38,735 nucleotides of DNA from CAZOOK01 sp964581385 (lineage in GTDB: Bacteria > Pseudomonadota > Gammaproteobacteria > Nevskiales > Nevskiaceae), in NCBI GenBank assembly GCA_964581385.1, contig CAZOOK010000046.1, positions 1-38,735 of the forward strand, in the 5' to 3' direction. Numbering within the stretch: position 1 is the stretch's first letter; every line of letters starts with the position of its first letter. Below are positions 23,537-32,396 of the stretch, one piece after another. Below the pieces are notes generated by a model, which was not told the DNA's origin, searched no databases, and worked only from the letters and a program-made list of their open reading frames with translations. Both the position numbers and the translations under genes were made by a program.

Positions 23537-26251
23537 TTACTCTTCGCCGTCGTCGCCTATCACGGTCGAAGCGGGAGACGACGGAGCTGTAGCAGGAGCT
23601 TGAGCTGGAGCGAGCGCCGCCTCGAGCGTGAATGGCGGGGGAACGACCGCCGCCCTTTCCCCCTCCACCATGGCCGGTGGAGGAACAGGCGCGGGCGCGG
23701 CAGCTGCCGACGACCGCGCACGACGCCCGGTCTCCTTTCTGCGTTCTTTCTTTGCCGCAATCAAAGCGGCGTCCTGTTGCTCCTTCGTCAACGGCGTGCG
23801 GTACATGATGGTAAAGTTGAGACGCGTTGTGTCGCCTCGGCTTGTTTGCGCGAGCGCCTTGACGTCGAGCCAGCGCGAGAGCGCGTCGACCAGAATGGTG
23901 CCACCTCCGCGCCCTTCGATGTTCTTGAGGTTCGTGCGCGCGACCACAAACACGTTCTCGCGCAGCTTCGTCGCGAGCACGTACTTGAGCTCCTTCGACG
24001 CCGACGCGTCGCTCCACCCGCCAAAGAACTGGCCGTTCTTCACCCACACGTTCAATTGCTCGACGCTCACGCGGAGCATCGACGCAAATTCCGCGACGAC
24101 GTCGGTACCGTCTGGCTTGCGAAAGACAATCTTACCGTCCGGGCCCTCGCGCGCGTTGCCGGAGTGGAGGAGGTGATGGGTCTGGTACATCTTCATCGCG
24201 CGTTTGGGACGTTCTGGACGCTTCGACGGCGTGTACTCCGTGGGCTGCCCGTGCGCCATGACTTCGTACCCGATGCGCTTCGTCGGCGACAACACCTTCT
24301 TGTACCCCGCCGCGACGGTGCGCACGCTCATCGTCGCGTAGAATCCGAGCGCAGAGACGTACGGCCCGACGACGGCGACGTACGGCGCGGACGGGTACGC
24401 CGCGCGCAGACCTTCGACGAGCTTTCGCCCGATGCCGCCGTGTTGCTCGAACACGAACAGAAGCGTGATGATCGGAACGACGCTCGATTGCGCAGCAGTC
24501 GCAGTCGCGGTCGCGACGACGGTCTCGTCCCACGTGACGAACCCGACGACCTCGTCGGTGTCGCGCCGCGCGGCGATCGCGAGGTGTCCGTCGAGAAACG
24601 ACTCGAGAAACATGTCCGGCTCGGTGTTCAGGTAGTTGTCGAGGTCGCGCTGCTGCCTCAGACGTCGGAACAGCGCGGCGAGGTACCACGGCCGGTCGGC
24701 GAGCTGGAACTCGAAGCCGTCGTTTTCGTCGTCGTCGTCGCCTTCGATTCGGCCGAACCGCGCGAGGTTCGCGCGCGTCGCAAACACGACGTTGGCGCGC
24801 ACGTCAGGTGTCGCGGCGAGATCGACGACGCGCCGCGTCAGAGCTTCAAGCACGTCGCGGGTCATGCCCGGTCCCGCGCGCGAACTGAAGACTTGCACGG
24901 CCGTCAACGCCGTGCCGGTGCGCTTGTCGAGTCCGTGCTTCTTTGCCACGGCCTGAATCGCGTTGTTGAGCTGGTCGAGCGGCGGGTTCGGGTTGTACCC
25001 GACCAGAATGGCCACCTCGTTGGCGTATGGCTTCAGCAGAATAGGGAGCTGGTATTGATTGGTGTACTCGGTGTCGTACGCGCCCATCACGGCTGCGGCT
25101 GCGGCAGCGGAAGTTGCTGCAGACGACGACGGCTGCGCGAGACCTTTGCTTTCCTTGGTGAGATTGGCGAGCAGCGCGGCTTTGGAAACGGGGGTAGGAG
25201 TCGACGCGGTCTGGACGACGACGCGCTGCATCGCCTCAAACGTCTCCTTGTTTGCGTTGAGCTCGGTCGTGTCTTGTGAGCTCGAGATTGCATCGAGCGC
25301 GGCCGCGCGCGCACCTGGCGAGACGAGGTACGCCGTCTTCTTCGGCCTGGGCGCTTGCGCCACATACTCAAGCAATGCGGACTCCTCGCCTTGCGAGGGT
25401 GACATGTCCACGTCCGCGCCCGCGTCGGACGTCTGCGACGGCTGCGTCAAATCGAGCGCGTCAAAGTTGCGAAACGGAAAGTCGCCGCGCGCGTTCTCGG
25501 GGACGCGCGGGGCTGGTGCACCTGGTTCCCACCCCTCGACGCGCGCGCTCGTACCGACGCGCGTTACGGCCTGGAGGAAAAACGCGTCGACCCCGCCTTT
25601 GCCTCGTCCTTCGAGCGGGTTCATCACCGCGACCTTGACGGTGAAGTAGTCGTACGGCATCCCCCACGGCGTGAGCGGGTATCGCACGCCCGGCGCGCCA
25701 GCTTCGAGAGCGTCGGCGCTCGCGAGCGCAAAGCGGTAGTGGATGCGAATGCGCGTGTTGTAGTAGTGCTTGAACAGCGCTGGCCTTTCGTCGACGTCGC
25801 CGCTGTATTCCTCCGTGCTCGCCGGCAAACCGGTGGCGCCGACCTCGACCGCGGCGTAGTACTCGATCCACTCCTTGTCTGCCTCTCCGTCGAACACGAC
25901 GCGGTCGAGCTCGCCGAACTCTTTGAAACTCGGAGAAAAACGCAAAAACAAATCGTCGACGTACGTGTCGAGGTCCATCGAGCCGACGCTCGCCTTGCGC
26001 GGCGGTCGGCGCCCGCTCCTCTCGTACAGCCATTCGAGACACACGCACAGCGCCGCGTCGCGCAGGCCGCCCGTCCGGCCGCGCACGGCGGCGACGCACA
26101 ACAAGAAGAACGACGGGTCGGTTTTGCTCGGATCGTTCTCTGCTGCGATCGCGTCTTGAAACGCCTCGACGAGCAGCTCAGACACCGAACGATCGGCGAC
26201 GGTCTTCAAATCGGCGCTCGTCACTCGCGCGAGCGGCGCGTGTGTGGCCAT
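23537..26251 (-). CDS. Large protein with central GNAT-like acetyltransferase domain
   Basis: 904 residues. N-terminal third: unknown mixed domain (Y-V-D-D-L-F-L-R-F-S-P-S near 105; R-I-R-I-H-Y-R-F-A-L-A near 175). Middle: a Ser/Ala/Thr low-complexity linker. At about 505-650 lies a GNAT-like core: E-V-V-G-F-V-T-W-D-E (beta 2-3), V-P-I-I-T-L-L-F-V, then E-Q-H-G-G-I-G-R-K-L-V-E-G-L (the R/Q-x-x-G-x-G/A acetyl-CoA loop with a changed first residue), and A-L-G-F-Y-A-T-M (motif B). After it, a second globular stretch contains V-N-V/V-E-Q-L-N-V-W-V-K-N-G-Q-F-F-G-G. The C-terminus is Lys/Arg then Ala/Pro-rich, ending acidic. GNAT enzymes acetylate lysines or small amines; the substrate here is unknown. 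The size suggests a structural or virion protein with an embedded enzyme. The GNAT call is by motif only. Confidence 0.8.
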   Translation of the reverse strand: MATHAPLARVTSADLKTVADRSVSELLVEAFQDAIAAENDPSKTDPSFFLLCVAAVRGRTGGLRDAALCVCLEWLYERSGRRPPRKASVGSMDLDTYVDDLFLRFSPSFKEFGELDRVVFDGEADKEWIEYYAAVEVGATGLPASTEEYSGDVDERPALFKHYYNTRIRIHYRFALASADALEAGAPGVRYPLTPWGMPYDYFTVKVAVMNPLEGRGKGGVDAFFLQAVTRVGTSARVEGWEPGAPAPRVPENARGDFPFRNFDALDLTQPSQTSDAGADVDMSPSQGEESALLEYVAQAPRPKKTAYLVSPGARAAALDAISSSQDTTELNANKETFEAMQRVVVQTASTPTPVSKAALLANLTKESKGLAQPSSSAATSAAAAAAVMGAYDTEYTNQYQLPILLKPYANEVAILVGYNPNPPLDQLNNAIQAVAKKHGLDKRTGTALTAVQVFSSRAGPGMTRDVLEALTRRVVDLAATPDVRANVVFATRANLARFGRIEGDDDDENDGFEFQLADRPWYLAALFRRLRQQRDLDNYLNTEPDMFLESFLDGHLAIAARRDTDEVVGFVTWDETVVATATATAAQSSVVPIITLLFVFEQHGGIGRKLVEGLRAAYPSAPYVAVVGPYVSALGFYATMSVRTVAAGYKKVLSPTKRIGYEVMAHGQPTEYTPSKRPERPKRAMKMYQTHHLLHSGNAREGPDGKIVFRKPDGTDVVAEFASMLRVSVEQLNVWVKNGQFFGGWSDASASKELKYVLATKLRENVFVVARTNLKNIEGRGGGTILVDALSRWLDVKALAQTSRGDTTRLNFTIMYRTPLTKEQQDAALIAAKKERRKETGRRARSSAAAAPAPVPPPAMVEGERAAVVPPPFTLEAALAPAQAPATAPSSPASTVIGDDGEE

Positions 26252-26290
26252 CGTCCTTTTTCGGTGTACGCCCGCGCAGCACAGATACGA

Positions 26291-26866
26291 TCACGCTCGC
26301 GCACGGTCGTACGGAGCCCGCGCCACGAATGCCCAAACCAGGCGCAGCACGCCTTCTGCGCCGTACACCGTCGTCTTTGCGAGCGTACTCGCCTCGTCGT
26401 GCTGGCGCCGGACGCCCGAGAGCCACGCGACCATCGCCGACCGACGTTGTTTGTGCTCGGCCACGGCCTCGGCGCGCGCCTCGCGCACCGCCTCGACAAA
26501 CTTGTGCACGTTGGCGTCGTCGGACTGGCGCGGAACACGCGCGACGTGTCCGCCAGCGAATCGAATGATCGCGCCGCCGTCCTCCGCCACGTCTGCGCTC
26601 TCCACGGCGTGCGCCGCGATGGTCATGTGCCGAACGCGTATGCGACGAAGCGCGTTGCGCTGCGGGATCCGTACGATAAATGTCAAAAACCATTCGTTGA
26701 GAAACCGGTTCTTCAACTCGGTCCACTCCCGAGGCACGTGCACGAGTATCTGCGTTCCACCATCTGGACACTCGATGAAATAATTGAGCGGGTCGCCTGC
26801 GAACAAGGCCCAATCACCACCGACGCGTCCGCGCAACAAAAACGTCACCGGCGATTGCGCGTCCAT
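26291..26866 (-). CDS. Unknown protein opposite RPB1
   Basis: 191 residues from the ATG at 26866. The N-terminal half is strand-rich (T-Q-I-L-V-H-V-P-R-E-W, W-F-L-T-F-I-V-R-I-P-Q). The centre holds V-H-K-F-V-E-A-V-R-E-A-R-A-E-A-V-A-E, a charged helix. The C-terminus is hydrophobic (G-V-L-R-L-V-W-A-F-V-A). No family recognised. Its ATG is 41 bases from that of RPB1, so the two share a short divergent promoter region carrying CACACCGCAACG on the minus strand, a weak variant of the box. Confidence 0.72.
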   Translation of the reverse strand: MDAQSPVTFLLRGRVGGDWALFAGDPLNYFIECPDGGTQILVHVPREWTELKNRFLNEWFLTFIVRIPQRNALRRIRVRHMTIAAHAVESADVAEDGGAIIRFAGGHVARVPRQSDDANVHKFVEAVREARAEAVAEHKQRRSAMVAWLSGVRRQHDEASTLAKTTVYGAEGVLRLVWAFVARAPYDRARA

Positions 26867-26907
26867 GACGTTGCGGTGTGTTTACACTCACACGTCAACT
26901 GCGTGCG

Positions 26908-29900
26908 ATGTCGTCGATTGAGGCGCTGCACCCACGCACGCGTCGCACGATCGAGCGCGTGCGGTGGGGGCTGCTCGACGACGACGACCGCGCCGCGATC
27001 GCAGTCGTGCACGTCGATGGGGTGCACGCGACGGTGCACGACGCGCGCATGGGCCCGAGCGTTCCGCGCGCGCGGTGCGCGACGTGCGGGCGCGGGTTCG
27101 CGCACTGCGCTGGGCATTTCGGAGTCATCACGCTACCCGTCAACGTCGTGCCCGCGCACTTGTGCAAGCGCGTCGTGGCCGTGCTCGGCGTGGTGTGCGT
27201 GTCGACGCCGTTCTGCAAGGGCGTCGTGCGCTCTGCCGCGCACGTGTGCGACACGTGCGGCGAAGTAGCCCCCGTCGTGACCCCCGACGCCGCGCGCTCG
27301 GAGTTCCACCTCACATGGACGCGCGCCGACGCCAAAAAGGCAAAGGCCAAGGCAAAGCCAAAAGCAAAGCCAAAACCAACAACACGCTCGGACGTGCTGA
27401 TGAACGCCGACGACGTTCGTGCGCGGTTCGCGGCGCTCACGGCGCGACAAGTGCGCGCGGCAGGGTTCCACCCCGTCCGCGCTCACCCGCGCGCGCTCGT
27501 TTGGTCGCGGTTGCTCGTTCTTCCGCCGATTGCGCGGCGCTACTCCAAGTCGGCAGGGGCGGTCGTGCGCGCGGACGCGCTCACGCGCGCGTACGAAAAG
27601 GTCGTCGCTTTGTGCGCCAAGTACAGCGCGAGCGAGGCGCCCGTGCAGCGGTTCGTGCGCGACGAGATTGGGCGGCTCGTGAGCTTGATCTGCGACGCGT
27701 CGGCGGCGCGGTCGGCCGAAGGCCAGGGCTCCGGTCAAGTCAAGAAAGGCGGTGCGCCGGGGGTCGTTCGGTTCCGGTCGTCGGCGGCGAACGCTCGCGC
27801 GGCCGGGCGAGCCGGGAACGACGACTTCAGCGTGATGAACCGGCTGTGCGGGAAGGAGGGGCGGTTCCGCGGAACGGCGGTGGGCGGGACGACCGAGCAC
27901 TCTGGGCGCGCGGTCATCACGGGCGACTCGTCGTTGCTGTGTGACGAGGTCGGCGTGCCCGAGTGCATGGCCGCGACGCTGAGCGTCCCAGCGCGAATCA
28001 CGGCGATCAACGCGGCCGAGGTCGCGCGGTGGTTCACCAAGGGCCACGTGACGCGCGTGACGACGTACGAGGGCGCGTCGTTCGAGGTCAAGCCGGGCAC
28101 GAAACGACCGTACAAGATCCGCATCGGCGATTTCGTTCACCGAAAGTTGCGCGACTGGGACGTCGTGTACATGAACCGCCAGCCGACGCTTTGGCGCCAA
28201 TCGATCATGGCCAAGTACGTTCGCGTCGTGCGCGGCAAGAGCTTGCGCGTGGCTCCGTCGGTCGTCGTCGCGTACAACGCCGACTTTGACGGCGACGAGA
28301 TGAACGTGCACGTGCCTCAGACGTGCGAGGCGCGCGCCGAGGCGATTGAGATCATGGCCGTCGAGAGGTGCGCGCTCTCGTCGCAGAACGCGATGCCGCT
28401 CGTCGGGCTCATCATGGACGCCGTCGTCGGCGTGCACTTGATGTGCCGACGCGACGCGCTGCTCGACCGCGCCGAAGCCGCGCAGCTCATGTGCGCGTCG
28501 TGCTCGTCGCCGCACGACCACGCGAAGCTCGTCGAGGTCGTCGGCATCGACACCGACGGCGTGTTTTCGTGCTCGTGCGCCGAGCACGCGCGAACGTTTG
28601 ATTTGCCTCCGCCCGCCGTGTTTGGCAGACGGCCGAGCGGCGAGCGCGTCGAGTTGTGGACGGGCGCGCAGCTCGTGTCGCGCGCGCTTCCTGCCGGTCT
28701 TTGGTTCGACTCTGGCCGCCCGAAACAAGACGGCGGTGACGAGCTCGACACCGACGCGTGGCTCGTCGTCCAAGCTGGCGAGTTCATGTGCGGGTCGGAC
28801 GCGATTGGCGCGCGCACGTTCGGGGCCAAGGCGGGCGGGTTCGTCGACACGGTGTGCAAGACGCTCAACGCGCGCGCGGCGCTCGACATGATCGACCGCA
28901 CGAACTTTATGGCGCACGCGTTTGTTGCTCGGCGCCAAGTCACGATGCGCGTCGAAGACACGTGCCTCCCTCGCGAGTCGGGCGCGCTCGCGCGCGCGAT
29001 GCGCGTCGAGGCCGGGCGCGCGGTGATGTACGCCGGGCGCGAGAACTGTTCTCGCGCGACGCTCGCCGACCTCGCCGCGAAGCGAAACCGCATGCAAGCT
29101 GTGATTCTCGAGCGGCTCGAGCGCGACGCGTGCGCGAGCGCCCCCGAAAACACGCTCATGCTATTTGCGCGGTGCGGGTCGAAAGGGAGCGCCACCAACG
29201 CAACGAGCATGGCGGGGTGTCTCGGGATGCAGACGATCGAGGGCGCGCCGCCTCGGCGCGCGGGGGCGCACGGCCGATCGTCGCTGTTCGCGCGCGTCGA
29301 CGACCACAGCGCGCGCGCGCACGGATGGGTCGCGTCGAACTTTTACGCGGGCCTCAACGTCGCAGAGCACGTGTCTCACGCGATGTGGACGCGCGCGGCG
29401 CTGATCGCGACGGGCTCCAAAACGCGCGAGACGGGTCGCGCGTTTCGCCAGCTCTGGTCGACGTTGTCTGGCGTGGTCGTCGCGTACGACGGAACCGTTC
29501 GCGACGCGCACGGGCGCGTCGTGCAGTACGCGTACGGCGGGACAGGGTTCGCCATCGAGGCCGTCACGAAACGTTTCTCCGACCAGACGGTTCCGTACAA
29601 CACGCACACCGAACTTGCGCGCGCGCGCGCTGCTCCGACGTTCGACGACGAGGTCGACGCCGATTCGGCGGCGACGGAGTTTCTGAGCTTGCTCGAGCAG
29701 ATCGAAGCGAAAGGGACGGCGTTTGTGGCACAGTGCGCGCGCGAGACCGTCGAGCGCGAGTTGGCGCGCGGAGATTTCGACGGCGCGCGGTGCGTCGCGT
29801 TTGCGCGCAACGTGCTCGCGCGAACAGAGGCCGCGCGCGTCGCGCCAGGCGAGCCCGTCGGCGCGCGCGCAGCAGAGTGCACGGCGCAGCCGCTCACGCA

Positions 29901-31260
29901 AAAAATGCTCAAGACGTACCACCAATCGGGCGAGACGCTGCGCGAGGCGCTCGGGTTCGCACACATCAGCAGCGTTCTGACTGCGTCGGTCGATCGGACG
30001 TGTCCGATCGTGACGATTCCGTGCGCGGACGAGACACGCGCGCGCGACATCATGCGCCGTCTCGCGCACATTCGCGTCGCCGACGTGTGCAAGCGCGCGC
30101 GCGTCGACGCGTTCGACGACGACGACGAATCGTACGCGCTCGACCGCGCCATCTACGTCGCGGCATACGGTTCGAAACGAAACAGCACCACGAAACGCGC
30201 GAAAACACAAGGTGGGATGACCGTGGCGGTTGTTCTGAGCCTCGACGTGGCCAAGCTCGCTGCGCGCGCGTGCACCGTGCACGAGGTGTGCGCGGCCGTT
30301 GATGTGATGCTGGAGGGACAGATCGTCGTGCGCGAGCACGCCGACGTCGACGCTCTGGGACGCGCGGCAACGTCGTCGTTGCGCACGATCGACGTGGTGA
30401 TTGAGGTGGATGATGCGACGCGCGCGGCCGAGGTGATGGCGCGCGCGCGCGCGGCGACGATCCGCGGCGACCCGACATTTTCGTCGGCGTGCGAGTACGA
30501 CTCGAAGCGCAACGAGGTCGTGCTCGAGGCTGTGGCATCGAACGTGCGCGCGTGCGCACAGGCGTACCGCCGCGCTCTTCGCGAACATCGCGACGCGACG
30601 TGCTCGTCAGTTCACGCGACGTTCCGCGTGCTCGGCGCACAGGCCGCGCGCAACCGCATCGCGCACGAACTGAGCGGCGCGCTCGACGAGAACGCGTCGG
30701 CGAACGTGCACGTGTTGTTGCTCGCGGACGTGATGATGTGCCGCGGCGCTCCGCTCGGCGTGGGAAGCTCGGGCGCGTCGTCGCTCGGGACGGGCGCGCT
30801 CAGCCGCATGGCGTTTGAAAAGGTGCGCATGGTCGCGTTGTCGTGCGCGCGGCGCGGCGAGGACGACGCGTGCGAGGAGACGGCGGCGCGCATCATTTTG
30901 GGCGCGCCGATTCGCGTCGGGACGGGCGCGGCGTTTGACGTCGACGTCGACCACGAGATGGAGATGGACAACAACGTTGAGACCGCGAACACCAACACGA
31001 CGTTTTCGTGGTCGACGTTCGAGCGTCCCGCGACGTACGTCCCGTCGACGCCCGAAGCGACGTACGCGCCGTCGTACATGATCGGGACGCCGATCGACGA
31101 CGACGACGGACCGAACTACGTTCCGAGCTCGCCAATCGATCATGACACCGACGGACCGAGTTACGTTCCAAACTCGCCCGACTACGCTCCTCCTCATTCC
31201 AGCGACGACGCGTCGTCGCGCGCCTTGATGAGGGACTTGCATTCATCACCGAACTCGTAG
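26908..31260 (+). CDS. rpb1: DNA-directed RNA polymerase II-like largest subunit (RPB1)
   Basis: 1450 residues from the ATG at 26908. N-terminal clamp zinc site C57-x2-C60-x6-C67-x2-H70 with H-F-G, then C114-x2-C117. Active-site loop N-A-D-F-D-G-D-E-M-N from 457, with the three magnesium-binding Asp. Upstream are R-Q-P-T-L-W and K-P-G-T-K-R-P-Y-K-I-R. Later G-S-K-G-S-x-x-N (funnel) and the trigger loop from 981 (G-E-P-V-G ... T-Q-K-M-L-K-T-Y-H). Two oddities. The trigger loop departs from Pol II where Q-S-I-G-E-P is E-C-T-A-Q-P. The protein ends, after a Lys/Ala-rich insert near 144-160 and an acidic patch, with CTD-like repeats (1377-1430). A complete viral RNA polymerase would need RPB2 and others outside the window. 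The last 67 bases overlap the convergent gene. Confidence 0.96.
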   Translation: MSSIEALHPRTRRTIERVRWGLLDDDDRAAIAVVHVDGVHATVHDARMGPSVPRARCATCGRGFAHCAGHFGVITLPVNVVPAHLCKRVVAVLGVVCVSTPFCKGVVRSAAHVCDTCGEVAPVVTPDAARSEFHLTWTRADAKKAKAKAKPKAKPKPTTRSDVLMNADDVRARFAALTARQVRAAGFHPVRAHPRALVWSRLLVLPPIARRYSKSAGAVVRADALTRAYEKVVALCAKYSASEAPVQRFVRDEIGRLVSLICDASAARSAEGQGSGQVKKGGAPGVVRFRSSAANARAAGRAGNDDFSVMNRLCGKEGRFRGTAVGGTTEHSGRAVITGDSSLLCDEVGVPECMAATLSVPARITAINAAEVARWFTKGHVTRVTTYEGASFEVKPGTKRPYKIRIGDFVHRKLRDWDVVYMNRQPTLWRQSIMAKYVRVVRGKSLRVAPSVVVAYNADFDGDEMNVHVPQTCEARAEAIEIMAVERCALSSQNAMPLVGLIMDAVVGVHLMCRRDALLDRAEAAQLMCASCSSPHDHAKLVEVVGIDTDGVFSCSCAEHARTFDLPPPAVFGRRPSGERVELWTGAQLVSRALPAGLWFDSGRPKQDGGDELDTDAWLVVQAGEFMCGSDAIGARTFGAKAGGFVDTVCKTLNARAALDMIDRTNFMAHAFVARRQVTMRVEDTCLPRESGALARAMRVEAGRAVMYAGRENCSRATLADLAAKRNRMQAVILERLERDACASAPENTLMLFARCGSKGSATNATSMAGCLGMQTIEGAPPRRAGAHGRSSLFARVDDHSARAHGWVASNFYAGLNVAEHVSHAMWTRAALIATGSKTRETGRAFRQLWSTLSGVVVAYDGTVRDAHGRVVQYAYGGTGFAIEAVTKRFSDQTVPYNTHTELARARAAPTFDDEVDADSAATEFLSLLEQIEAKGTAFVAQCARETVERELARGDFDGARCVAFARNVLARTEAARVAPGEPVGARAAECTAQPLTQKMLKTYHQSGETLREALGFAHISSVLTASVDRTCPIVTIPCADETRARDIMRRLAHIRVADVCKRARVDAFDDDDESYALDRAIYVAAYGSKRNSTTKRAKTQGGMTVAVVLSLDVAKLAARACTVHEVCAAVDVMLEGQIVVREHADVDALGRAATSSLRTIDVVIEVDDATRAAEVMARARAATIRGDPTFSSACEYDSKRNEVVLEAVASNVRACAQAYRRALREHRDATCSSVHATFRVLGAQAARNRIAHELSGALDENASANVHVLLLADVMMCRGAPLGVGSSGASSLGTGALSRMAFEKVRMVALSCARRGEDDACEETAARIILGAPIRVGTGAAFDVDVDHEMEMDNNVETANTNTTFSWSTFERPATYVPSTPEATYAPSYMIGTPIDDDDGPNYVPSSPIDHDTDGPSYVPNSPDYAPPHSSDDASSRALMRDLHSSPNS
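31036..31194 (+). other. CTD-like repeat region at the RPB1 C-terminus
   Basis: Encodes five tyrosine-led units: T-Y-V-P-S-T-P, T-Y-A-P-S-Y-M, N-Y-V-P-S-S-P, S-Y-V-P-N-S-P and D-Y-A-P-P-H-S. They are separated by acidic Asp-rich or short linkers. The consensus Y-(V/A)-P-(S/N)-(S/T)-P keeps the Tyr, both Pro and a Ser of the cellular Y-S-P-T-S-P-S heptad; Ser2 is replaced by Val or Ala. Confidence 0.8.
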
Positions 31261-31715
31261 AGCTTGTTGAGCGTAACGACGGCGCATGCAGGACTGTCGT
31301 ACATGCTTCGGAATACGCTCTGGCTGGTGTTCCACGGACGATTCGCCGCGGGGAGCAACGGGAGGCACCATTCGTCGCACAACGAGGCAACAACGACGTC
31401 TGCCGAGTTTTCGCCGCGCCAGGTGACCTTGCAGCGGCAGCGGTCGGTCGTGTACCACGCGAACCAGAGCTCGACGGTCTCCTTGGCGTAATGCACGACG
31501 ACCTCGAGATCTTCGCGAGAACGTTGCGAAAAGATGGTCACACGCGCCGCCTGCGAACCAGACACAAACGAGGGCGGAATCCTCACGAACGAGTAAGGAA
31601 CCTTCATGAGCATCGCGCGAAGCTCGTCGTCGTTGCGCGAGTCGATGAAGACCTCCCACATGTGGTGCGGAACCGGGACGAGAGGGGCGAGAGGGATCGG
31701 CATGACATTCGTCAT
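31194..31715 (-). CDS. Unknown protein convergent with RPB1
   Basis: 173 residues from the ATG at 31715 (M-T-N-V-M-P-I-P-L). The frame extends upstream but a box 30 bases further on (31745-31755) fixes the start. Mixed fold with many strands: Y-S-F-V-R-I-P-P-S-F-V, L-E-V-V-V-H-Y-A-K-E-T-V-E-L-W-F-A-W-Y, and a R-C-R-C-K-V-T-W segment. The C-terminus (L-Y-E-F-G-D-E-C-K-S-L-I-K) is coded antisense to the RPB1 tail. No family recognised. Confidence 0.72.
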   Translation of the reverse strand: MTNVMPIPLAPLVPVPHHMWEVFIDSRNDDELRAMLMKVPYSFVRIPPSFVSGSQAARVTIFSQRSREDLEVVVHYAKETVELWFAWYTTDRCRCKVTWRGENSADVVVASLCDEWCLPLLPAANRPWNTSQSVFRSMYDSPACAVVTLNKLYEFGDECKSLIKARDDASSLE

Positions 31716-31744
31716 GTTATTGGCGTCGAGACGAGACGAGATGA

Positions 31745-31755
31745 GTTGTGTTGTG
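31745..31755 (-). promoter_or_regulatory. CACAACACAAC box for the gene starting at 31715
   Basis: CACAACACAACTCATCTCG on the minus strand, 30 bases before the ATG, followed by repeated TCTCG units. Confidence 0.55.
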
Positions 31756-31765
31756 CTTTGCCCGT

Positions 31766-32338
31766 TCACACATGCACTTCGTGCGAAAGGTGCCACATGA
31801 GCGTCGCGACCTCAATGCAAACGTCGCGCAGCATGGTGAAGTTGTCGAGCGCCTCCTGCGTCTCTTCCGGAGTTGGCGTGTTGACCTCGCCCGGCATGCG
31901 TGTGGCCGCCGTGAACATTTTCGTAGCAAAGTCGGCATCGCGCGCGCGGCGCAGGAACTGGTCCACGCATGCGTCGCCCGTGTGGTTCTTCATGTTCAGT
32001 AGTTTCGAAGGCAGCGGTCCGAAGGCGGCAGCAGCGGCGCGCGCGGCGACGACGCGCGCCGCCACGCGCTGGCACTCGTTCGCGTCCGGCCTCGACCTAG
32101 GCCAGGGCGGCAGGATGCGGCCGTGCATGTCGAAATCGGGATAAAAGTCAGAGTGCAGCAGGTCGAGCATGCCTCGGTACACGAATAGACGCGCAGAGCT
32201 TCTCTCCCATCCCGCGTAAGGAGGCACAGCGGCAGCGCCTTGCGCAGACGGAGTTGACGCGGACAACGATTTCGACCGCGACAACGCCAGCGCCCCGATC
32301 ACGGCGCCGAGAGCGCTCGCAGCCATCGCGCGCCGCAT
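31766..32338 (-). CDS. Helical protein with N-terminal signal anchor
   Basis: 190 residues. The start M-R-R-A-M-A-A-S-A-L-G-A-V-I-G-A-L-A-L has a basic end and a hydrophobic core, a signal peptide or anchor. The rest is helical with R-V-A-A-R-V-V-A-A-R-A-A-A-A-A and E-A-L-D-N-F-T-M-L-R-D-V-C. W-E-R-S-S-A-R-L-F-V-Y-R-G-M-L lies near 45. No family recognised. A box variant CCACAACTCATTTCG lies about 38 bases before the ATG. Confidence 0.7.
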   Translation of the reverse strand: MRRAMAASALGAVIGALALSRSKSLSASTPSAQGAAAVPPYAGWERSSARLFVYRGMLDLLHSDFYPDFDMHGRILPPWPRSRPDANECQRVAARVVAARAAAAAFGPLPSKLLNMKNHTGDACVDQFLRRARDADFATKMFTAATRMPGEVNTPTPEETQEALDNFTMLRDVCIEVATLMWHLSHEVHV

Positions 32339-32374
32339 TGGGGTGTGAGGAGCTTTTGTCGGTCGATACGAAAT

Positions 32375-32385
32375 GAGTTGTGGCG
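32375..32385 (-). promoter_or_regulatory. CACAACTCAT box variant for the gene starting at 32338
   Basis: CGCCACAACTC then ATTTCGTATCGACC on the minus strand; the second half of the box is degenerate. Confidence 0.4.
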
Positions 32386-32396
32386 TAACTCACGCT

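Noticed and set aside
27133..29097. A 654-codon open frame on the minus strand across RPB1
   Set aside because: Composition-driven shadow of RPB1, with no recognisable domain.
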